From positions 1-5,522 of the forward strand of contig CALGOL010000434.1 in NCBI GenBank assembly GCA_937960755.1: a DNA stretch of 5,522 nucleotides. The letters run 5' to 3'. This document shows positions 1-5,124 of the stretch, piece by piece (within the stretch, counting starts at the first letter, position 1; the number at the start of each line of letters is the position of its first letter). This DNA is from an uncultured Azospirillum sp. Its GTDB lineage: Bacteria; Pseudomonadota; Alphaproteobacteria; Azospirillales; Azospirillaceae. A program made the translations under genes and the position numbers. The notes beneath the pieces were generated by a model. That model was not told the origin of the DNA. It made no database searches and worked only from the letters and a program-made list of their open reading frames with translations.

Positions 1-37
1 AAGGTGACTGGAGTTCAGACGTGTGCTCTTCCGATCT
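1..37 (+). other. Illumina TruSeq read-2 adapter left at the contig end (not genomic)
   Basis: Positions 4-37 match, base for base, the well-known Illumina TruSeq index-side adapter that begins GTGACTGGAGTTCAGACG and ends GCTCTTCCGATCT. The three bases before it (AAG) occupy the place where a sample index would end. Genomic sequence therefore starts at 38. Reading through the adapter creates the artefactual peptide start (M/V)CSSDL from GTG at 21, which should not be taken as the N-terminus of the first gene. The match is seen directly; the identity of the adapter is established knowledge. Confidence 0.98.
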
Positions 38-38
38 G

Positions 39-1076
39 CTGCCGGCGGAGGACATCGTTCGCATGACCTTGCTTTTCGGCCGATTGGCGGCGGTGGGGCC
101 GGGCTTTTTGACCAGTTTGGGCGACGCGCTGTCCATTCCGCCGCACGAATTGGCCGATTTGCCGTTGGCTCCGGCTGACACGCGGGCGAAATGGGGGCTG
201 GACGCCATGACCTTGCGGCGGGTGGCGGCGCGCTGCGCCAAGCTGCCGACCACGGTCGCCAATCAAACCCAGCTACTGGCGTCGCAATTGTCGCTGTTCT
301 CCCCCAATCCGGCGGAACTGCTGAATCTCATACCACCGAAAATTCGCGAACAAGCCGACCTGGAGCAAAGCTCGTTCGCCGGCTTATGCGATTTTGTTGT
401 GGGCCGGCTGGAGCGCCACGCCCGCGAATGCCGGCTGTTCGCCTCCAAATGGCTTGAGCGCGACTTGACGGAAGAGACGTTCGCCAGCGCCGCCGACGCG
501 GTGATCGACATTGTCGAACAGTACAAGCGCGAAACCGCCGCGTTGAATCGCCTGGTGCGGCTTAGTCGTCTGCCGGCGTGGAGCCGACGCGCCGCCAAAG
601 CGCGATCCGAAATGATCGATGTGCTGGTTCACACCGTCATACCGGCGTGTTGGACCGGTTTTCGCGGCATGTCGATCTATACGCTCTTACCGATGGACAA
701 GCCGCGCAGCTTGCCAATGCGCCGCCAGTTAGAAAACGAACGGCAAGTCTTTCGAGTCATCGCCGCCATCTCGCCGATCATTGAAGAGTCGGGCAATCGC
801 CAGACATTGGATGCGCTGCGCGCCGCCGTCGCCAGCTTTGTCGGCGCTATTCTGGCGTCCATCAAGCCGACATGGTTCCTCGCGTTCCGCAGCGACCGCG
901 GCGACGCGCTGGCGACGACCGCTCATTTTCTGTGCATTCTGGGCGCATTGGGACGGGCTGGCGACATATCCGTCGTGGTCGGACGGCTGCGACAACAGAA
1001 AATAAAGCCCGCCGATCTGATGCCCTGCCAGAGCAGTTGCGGTCGCCCCTGCGGCAAACTGATCTTAGGCGGATAA
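39..1076 (+). CDS. Unrecognised helical protein, 5' end uncertain at contig edge
   Basis: An open frame runs from the adapter junction to TAA at 1074-1076, giving about 346 genomic codons. I do not recognise the family. The protein is predominantly alpha-helical in character, rich in Ala, Leu and Arg, with no signal peptide visible and no clear catalytic motif. A moderately hydrophobic stretch near residues AAVASFVGAILASI (about nt 825-866) could be a buried helix and is too weak to call a membrane segment. The last 18 residues contain three evenly spaced cysteines (C-x3-C-x3-C, nt 1026-1052). The start is ambiguous. ATG at 63 has a good Shine-Dalgarno-like GGAGG at 47-51 (11-base spacing), which would make the gene complete at 337 residues, but the frame is open to the junction and the gene may simply be truncated. 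It is followed by a 102-base spacer before dpaL, so it need not share a transcript with it. That it is a real gene is fairly sure; function is unknown. Confidence 0.75.
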   Translation: MPAEDIVRMTLLFGRLAAVGPGFLTSLGDALSIPPHELADLPLAPADTRAKWGLDAMTLRRVAARCAKLPTTVANQTQLLASQLSLFSPNPAELLNLIPPKIREQADLEQSSFAGLCDFVVGRLERHARECRLFASKWLERDLTEETFASAADAVIDIVEQYKRETAALNRLVRLSRLPAWSRRAAKARSEMIDVLVHTVIPACWTGFRGMSIYTLLPMDKPRSLPMRRQLENERQVFRVIAAISPIIEESGNRQTLDALRAAVASFVGAILASIKPTWFLAFRSDRGDALATTAHFLCILGALGRAGDISVVVGRLRQQKIKPADLMPCQSSCGRPCGKLILGG

Positions 1077-1133
1077 ACGTTTCGACTCGAAGCGCGGTTT
1101 TTCCATCCCATCCGCTTGCTTTACCCCCTGCTT

Positions 1134-1149
1134 TGGCGCCAGAGTAGCA
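1134..1149 (+). promoter_or_regulatory. Sigma-54-like -24/-12 promoter element before dpaL
   Basis: The sequence TGGCGCC-AGAG-TAGCA aligns to the sigma-54 consensus TGGCACG-N4-TTGCA with the invariant GG (1135-1136) and GC (1147-1148) at the correct 12-base offset and 9 of 12 specified positions matching. Transcription would start near 1160, leaving a leader of about 20 bases before the dpaL ATG at 1179. No NifA-type TGT-N10-ACA activator site was found upstream, so the activator is unknown. TGGCGCCA (1134-1141) is also a perfect 8-bp palindrome and may be a protein site instead. The match is seen; promoter function is inference. Confidence 0.35.
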
Positions 1150-1178
1150 ATCTGTATTGACCAGCTCATTGCGATCCC

Positions 1179-2381
1179 ATGCCGTCACTGCCTTCTTTTG
1201 GACCGCCGCGCGTGCTCCATAACCCGCGCGCTGACGAGAGTCGCGCTTACGGCCCGTCGGAGCGCGCCATCATCAGCCGCGCCGGCTTCGCCGAAGCAAT
1301 GGCGGAAATTGGGGCTTGGCCGGGCTATGCGCCTACGCCGCTGCGCTCGTTGAAAGGGCTGGCGGCGGCCGCTCGCGTTGATCGTCTGTGGTACAAGGAT
1401 GAAAGCGTTCGCTTCGACCTCGGCAGTTTCAAGGCGCTGGGCGGCGCGTACGCCGTGTTGCGCCTGCTGGCGCGCGAAGTGGCGGCGCAGGCCCCCGGCC
1501 TCTCGGTCACCGCTCTGGATTTGGTGGTGGGACGTTACGGCAAGATCACCCGCCCCGTCACCGTGACGACGGCGACGGACGGCAATCACGGCCGCTCTGT
1601 CGCTTGGGGCGCGCAAGTGTTCGGCTGTCGGTGCGTGGTGTATGTGCCCCAGGCGTGCAGCCCCGGCCGCCGCGCGGCGATCGAAGCGTACGGCGCCAAG
1701 GTGGTGGTGGTGGACGGCGTTTACGACGAAGCTGTCGCCCGCGCCGCCGCCGACGCCAAGGCGAACGGCTGGTTCGTCGTTTCCGACACGTCATACGTCG
1801 GCAACATGGATACGCCCCGCGACGTCATGCAGGGCTATACGGTGATGGTGGAGGAGGCGATATCCCAACTTCCCGCCAGCGAACGGCCGACTCATGTGTT
1901 CGTGCAGGGCGGCGTCGGCGCGTTGCCGGCCGCCGTCTGCGGGCATTTGTGGGAAACTTGGCATCGGCAACGGCCCCGTTTCATCGTCGTGCAGCCGCAT
2001 AGCGCCGATTGTCTGTACCAAAGCGCGCTGCTTGGCAAACCGGCGACGTCGGCCGGCGATCTCGACACGGTCATGGCGGGGTTGGCCTGCGGCGAGGCGT
2101 CGCCCTTGGCGTGGGCGGTTCTGGAACGCGGCGCAGACGATTTCGTCACCATTCCCGACCAAGCCGCCATTGAAACAATGCGTTTGCTGGCGCGCGGCGG
2201 TCACGGCGGCCCCCCCATCGTGGTCGGGGAATCGGGCGTCGCCGGCTTGGCCGCGCTGCTTTGCGTTGCGCAAAACGAAGAGGCGCGGCAAGCGTTGGGG
2301 TTGGCGCCCGACGCGCGCGTTCTGGTGTTCGGCACCGAAGGCGCCACCGACCCGGAGGTTTATCGCGCGTTGGTGAGGTGA
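1179..2381 (+). CDS. dpaL: Diaminopropionate ammonia-lyase (PLP-dependent)
   Basis: This cytoplasmic fold-type II PLP enzyme converts 2,3-diaminopropionate to pyruvate and two ammonia. The 400-residue product has about the length of E. coli YgeX (398) and aligns to it from memory throughout. SFKALGGAYA carries the PLP-binding lysine K85 (YgeX K77). TDGNHGRSVAWGAQ carries D134 (YgeX D120, implicated in proton abstraction). D203 in VVSDTSY aligns with YgeX D189. GGVGA (244-248) is a likely PLP-phosphate loop. MAGLACGEASPL (299-310), GESG (350-353) and FGTEGATDP (384-392) are family blocks. An in-frame stop at 1158-1160 limits the start, and ATG 1179 is the first start codon after it; there is no strong Shine-Dalgarno sequence. 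A seven-C run at 2210-2216 does not break the frame. A sigma-54-like element lies about 30 bases upstream and a nitrogenase-associated gene 130 bases downstream, suggesting a role in nitrogen supply (inference). A threonine dehydratase-like paralogue is the only realistic alternative, and the motifs argue against it. Confidence 0.95.
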   Translation: MPSLPSFGPPRVLHNPRADESRAYGPSERAIISRAGFAEAMAEIGAWPGYAPTPLRSLKGLAAAARVDRLWYKDESVRFDLGSFKALGGAYAVLRLLAREVAAQAPGLSVTALDLVVGRYGKITRPVTVTTATDGNHGRSVAWGAQVFGCRCVVYVPQACSPGRRAAIEAYGAKVVVVDGVYDEAVARAAADAKANGWFVVSDTSYVGNMDTPRDVMQGYTVMVEEAISQLPASERPTHVFVQGGVGALPAAVCGHLWETWHRQRPRFIVVQPHSADCLYQSALLGKPATSAGDLDTVMAGLACGEASPLAWAVLERGADDFVTIPDQAAIETMRLLARGGHGGPPIVVGESGVAGLAALLCVAQNEEARQALGLAPDARVLVFGTEGATDPEVYRALVR

Positions 2382-2420
2382 GACGTAATGGCCTTACTAT
2401 GGGTGCGGCTAAATGTAGCG

Positions 2421-2450
2421 GGGACTAAAAATTACTCCGTGTCCTATATT
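2421..2450 (+). promoter_or_regulatory. Possible sigma-70 promoter before the NifO-like gene
   Basis: The spacer between dpaL and the NifO-like gene is clearly AT-richer than its surroundings. TATATT at 2445-2450 matches the -10 consensus at five of six positions. A weak -35 (GGGACT, 2421-2426, matching TTGACA only at GAC) sits 18 bases upstream. Transcription would begin near 2457, just before the hairpin at 2461-2477. No sigma-54 element with correct GG/GC spacing was found in this spacer, so the gene may have its own housekeeping-type promoter or be read through from dpaL. Confidence 0.3.
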
Positions 2451-2460
2451 GCTGGAAAGC

Positions 2461-2477
2461 CCATCATTTGATGATGG
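2461..2477. repeat. Perfect 7-bp inverted repeat in the leader (possible operator or hairpin)
   Basis: CCATCAT at 2461-2467 and ATGATGG at 2471-2477 are exact reverse complements separated by TTG. No T-tract follows, so it is not an intrinsic terminator. It lies at about +5 to +20 of the possible promoter and 35 bases before the ATG at 2512, a position suited to a repressor operator or a leader hairpin. A seven-base arm can arise by chance, so function is speculative. Confidence 0.35.
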
Positions 2478-2511
2478 CTATCTGGCAAACATGCACATGG
2501 AGCCCCCGAAC

Positions 2512-2946
2512 ATGGCCGAGGTGATTTTTTACGGTTTGTCCTCCTGCACGGCCAACGCCAAGCAAAAACAGCAATTGAAGGCCGCCGGCCACGCGGTGAT
2601 TGAGCGCGATTTGGCCGCCGCCGGCTGGACGCGGGAAAGCCTGCGCCCGTTTTTTGAAGATCGTCCCGTCGACGAATGGTTCAATAAGCGGGCGGCGGCG
2701 GTGAAGCAGGGCGCTGTCGATCCCGAAAAGCTTGACGAGGCGGCGGCGCTTGACGCGATGATCGCCGACCCCGAGCTGATTCGCCGGCCGCTGCTGGCGG
2801 TGGGCGACGGCAAGGCCGCCGGTTTTGATCCCGCCCGGCTGAACGCTTGGATCGGCTTGGCGCCCCAGGGCGGCGAAAGCTGCGACGACAAACACGCGCG
2901 GGGGCAGTGCGATCACGGACACCACCATTTTCCTAAATCGCACTGA
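2512..2946 (+). CDS. nifO: NifO/ArsC-like nitrogenase-associated protein
   Basis: The 144-residue product (MAEVIFYGLSSCTANAKQKQ...) has the ArsC/Spx-type thioredoxin fold and resembles the nitrogenase-associated ArsC subfamily that includes Azotobacter NifO. It shares the single N-terminal cysteine (C12), AKQK, the block RPFFEDRPVDEWFN (45-58), a VDP motif (69-71), ADPELIRRPLL (85-95) and AWIGL (112-116). In arsenate reductase ArsC the active cysteine is also at position 12 and an RP arginine follows later (here R92), but the ArsC catalytic R60 appears to be N58 here, so arsenate reduction is doubtful. The family is linked to nitrogen fixation clusters; its biochemical role is not settled. 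The C-terminal tail is His/Cys-rich (C124, H128, C133, H135, H137-H139, H144). ATG 2512 is chosen because GGAG at 2499-2502 precedes it by nine bases and the family begins there; an upstream in-frame TTG at 2449 is less likely. The symbol is assigned by family resemblance. Confidence 0.85.
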   Translation: MAEVIFYGLSSCTANAKQKQQLKAAGHAVIERDLAAAGWTRESLRPFFEDRPVDEWFNKRAAAVKQGAVDPEKLDEAAALDAMIADPELIRRPLLAVGDGKAAGFDPARLNAWIGLAPQGGESCDDKHARGQCDHGHHHFPKSH

Positions 2947-2961
2947 TCTTGCGCGCCGGCG

Positions 2962-2990
2962 TTCCAATAAGTCGCATTTACTTTTAACAT
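2962..2990 (+). promoter_or_regulatory. Weak sigma-70-like promoter candidate before the receiver-domain operon
   Basis: TTCCAA (2962-2967) and TAACAT (2985-2990) are 17 bases apart, in a locally AT-richer stretch after the NifO-like stop codon. They match the -35 and -10 consensus at only three and four of six positions. The placement is sensible for a promoter serving the gene at 3076, but the match is weak. Confidence 0.2.
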
Positions 2991-3027
2991 GGCGGAAACC
3001 TTTCGTTAGCAAACCCGGTCCGATAGT

Positions 3028-3057
3028 GCGGGGCGCTTCTGTCGCGCGGCGCCCCGC
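3028..3057 (+). other. GC-rich 9-bp hairpin immediately upstream of a ribosome binding site
   Basis: GCGGGGCGC (3028-3036) and GCGCCCCGC (3049-3057) are perfect reverse complements around a 12-base loop. The stem is all G-C and should be stable in RNA. It is not followed by a T-tract, so it does not look like a complete intrinsic terminator. The Shine-Dalgarno-like GAGG (3058-3061) of the next gene begins right at the base of the stem, which would allow the structure to modulate initiation at ATG 3076. It might instead be a factor-dependent 3' end of the NifO-like transcript. The structure is seen; the role is inference. Confidence 0.5.
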
Positions 3058-3075
3058 GAGGATCAATGGAACGCT

Positions 3076-5124
3076 ATGGAAAAGTCTTCGCTGGCAAACA
3101 CTTCCGGGGTTGTTTCGCCCCCCGACGATGCGCCCGCCGCTCCTGCTGGCGGGCGAAGGGGAAGGCTTGCCGGCATTGACGCCCCGGCCCGCAGCTATGA
3201 TGTCGACACCTTGCTGGTGGAGCTCGGCCCCGTTGACGGCGACGAGCCGCCGCCGGTCGATATTTGCCGAAAAGTGGAAGACCTCTTCACATTTCACGCC
3301 CGGTTCGCCATACAAGAAGCGTTAGGCGATTTTCTTGAATCCGAAGGCGCGGTCGCCACCGAAATATTGCATCGCGCGGATTTGCAACAACGCTTTATCG
3401 CGTGGCCGCAACGGGAAGCCGCCATGGACCGCATCGCGTCGTCCCAGGCCTCCCCCGGTCGGTGGACCGCCGCCATGCGGGGCGACGAACTGCGCGCGTT
3501 GGAAGCGGAAGTATTGAGCTTGACGCGGGAAGCCGGGCACCGCGGCGCGCCGCCCGGCGTCAACGCCCGCCGTCTGTCGCAACACATAACGCAAACCGCC
3601 GCCGCCACTACGCCGTTTCGCGCCCGTTTTGCAGTGGATTCGGCGGTCTGCGCTTGGCTTTCGACCGCCGCCGGCTACGGCGAAAAGCTGATGCTGCTGT
3701 TGGCGCTGGACAGCAGCGATCTCACCGCTGAGGCGGCGGCCATCGCCGATCAGATCATCGGCGAAATCATCTCGGCGCGCCAAGGGCGCGAGGCGGCGCT
3801 GGCCGGCGTGGAAGGGCTGGGCGCGCAACTGCGCACCTTGGCGGAACTGTGGCGCGGCGACATGCCGTCAGATCCGGGCGCTTCCTCCGCTTTGCGCCGA
3901 TTGTGCAGTTTTTCGATGCGCCTGACTCAAGGCGGCTTGCGCGCAGGCGTTGAAAAGGCGATCCACGCCCTGCTCGCCGGTGAACGGCGCTTTCATGCGC
4001 CGGCCAATTCATTCGAAGCCCGCAAAATATCCAGCGTTATTGACGAGTTTAAGGCGGCGGCGGAAGCGGAACGCGATCTTTTCGCGCGTGGCGAGATCAT
4101 CGGCGGCGAACGTACGGCCTTCTTGATCGATCACCGCTTAGGCGATCTGGTCGCGGGGGAAAAACTGGAAAATCTGTTGCGCGGGAAGTCTCATCAGGCG
4201 CGCATCTTCGATCTGCTGACGTTGGAAGGCGCGGCCTCGGGGGAGTATTGCCGCGCTATGCTGATCGACGCGATCGCCCAGCATTTCGGCGTGCGCGACT
4301 TCGTGCAGCGTATTTTCGAGATGACCCGCGCCGCGGGAGCGCGGCTTAAGGTGCTGGCCGATCTGCACAAGGCGTTGGCCGCCTCCAACGTCCCAGAGCC
4401 GTTGAAAAGCAGCAATCTGCGCATGCTGGACGAAGTTCAGTACACTTTCATGCGAACCAACCGCGTGTTGACCCGCATCCAGGGGGAAGCCGCCGCCGCG
4501 GTGGACGACGTGCGGGAGTTCATGGGGCTGCTGGCCGATGGAACATTCATCGAAGGCAAATCGGCTGGCGCCGTGCGGTCGTTTTTAGAGCGTCATCTGC
4601 GCAACCCGTTATTTGTTCGCGCCTTTGTTTGCGAGGAAATGCGGCCGGGCGAAAAGCGCGCGGATCGTTTCAACGCCTTTTTCACCAAGGCGAAGGCCGC
4701 CGGTCTGGCGGTTCGCCCGCCATCGGGCGTGCGAGTGCTGATCGCCGACGACGAGCCGCAGGCGCGCGAATACGTCGCCATGGTGTTGGGAGACTTGGGC
4801 GTGCAGCAGGTGGAGCAGACCGCCGACGGCCGGGCGGCTTTGGCGGCGTTCTCCAATTCGCCGGACGCCTATGATCTGATTATTTGCGATTGGCGCATGC
4901 CGCATTTGTCCGGGCTTGAGGTGCTGAAGTTCGTTCGCGCCTCCCGCCCGCTCCAGCCGTTCTTGATGGTGACGGCGCTGTCCACTCTGGTGGCGGTGGA
5001 GGAGGCGATGGCGCACGACGTCACCGCTTACGTCGCCAAACCATTCACGCCCGAACAACTGGAAGCGAAGGTGATCGTGCTGCTCAATCGCCCGCCCGCC
5101 GACAAAGCCGGATCGCCGACATGA
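3076..5124 (+). CDS. Large protein with uncharacterised helical N-terminal region and C-terminal receiver (REC) domain
   Basis: The 682-residue product ends in a canonical response-regulator receiver domain at about 551-670: acidic pair D558-D559 (VLIADDE), phospho-acceptor D605 (LIICDWRMP), T633 (MVTALS) and K655 (AYVAKPF). All the key residues for phosphorylation are present. Residues 1-60 are Pro/Gly/Ala-rich and probably disordered; 62-540 are helical, charged and matched by no domain I recognise, with no histidine-kinase, GGDEF, EAL or DNA-binding motif. An internal repeat is visible (F73-L87 against F181-L195, 7 of 15 identical). No signal peptide or membrane segment is seen, so it is probably cytoplasmic. 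ATG 3076 is preceded by GAGG (3058-3061) and by a closer GGA (3068-3070). The TGA overlaps the next gene's ATG, so the receiver is probably served by a kinase in this operon or elsewhere. The product may be a scaffold or output protein controlled by phosphorylation (inference). Confidence 0.85.
   Translation: MEKSSLANTSGVVSPPDDAPAAPAGGRRGRLAGIDAPARSYDVDTLLVELGPVDGDEPPPVDICRKVEDLFTFHARFAIQEALGDFLESEGAVATEILHRADLQQRFIAWPQREAAMDRIASSQASPGRWTAAMRGDELRALEAEVLSLTREAGHRGAPPGVNARRLSQHITQTAAATTPFRARFAVDSAVCAWLSTAAGYGEKLMLLLALDSSDLTAEAAAIADQIIGEIISARQGREAALAGVEGLGAQLRTLAELWRGDMPSDPGASSALRRLCSFSMRLTQGGLRAGVEKAIHALLAGERRFHAPANSFEARKISSVIDEFKAAAEAERDLFARGEIIGGERTAFLIDHRLGDLVAGEKLENLLRGKSHQARIFDLLTLEGAASGEYCRAMLIDAIAQHFGVRDFVQRIFEMTRAAGARLKVLADLHKALAASNVPEPLKSSNLRMLDEVQYTFMRTNRVLTRIQGEAAAAVDDVREFMGLLADGTFIEGKSAGAVRSFLERHLRNPLFVRAFVCEEMRPGEKRADRFNAFFTKAKAAGLAVRPPSGVRVLIADDEPQAREYVAMVLGDLGVQQVEQTADGRAALAAFSNSPDAYDLIICDWRMPHLSGLEVLKFVRASRPLQPFLMVTALSTLVAVEEAMAHDVTAYVAKPFTPEQLEAKVIVLLNRPPADKAGSPT

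Noticed and set aside
21..62. GTG at 21 as the start of the first gene
   Set aside because: It lies inside the sequencing adapter; the resulting CSSDL peptide is an artefact.
1701..1714. GTG trinucleotide run in dpaL
   Set aside because: It encodes the VVVVDG strand at a position where the family has a hydrophobic beta strand; ordinary coding sequence.
2210..2216. Seven-C homopolymer in dpaL as a possible frameshift
   Set aside because: The frame continues on both sides into conserved family blocks (GGPPIVVGESG, then FGTEGATDP), so no indel is implied.
2449..2511. TTG 2449 as the start of the NifO-like gene (21 extra residues)
   Set aside because: The family begins at the MAEVIFY-type sequence, and ATG 2512 has GGAG nine bases upstream; the extension also crosses the possible promoter and hairpin.
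2990..3005. TGGCGGA-AACC-TTTC as a sigma-54 site before the receiver gene
   Set aside because: The essential G of the -12 GC is missing and the -24 block matches only TGGC.
2464..3315. A 283-codon open frame on the minus strand over the NifO-like gene and the spacer
   Set aside because: High GC content produces long antisense frames; its translation shows Arg/Gly-rich composition with no motif, and it opposes a confident plus-strand gene.
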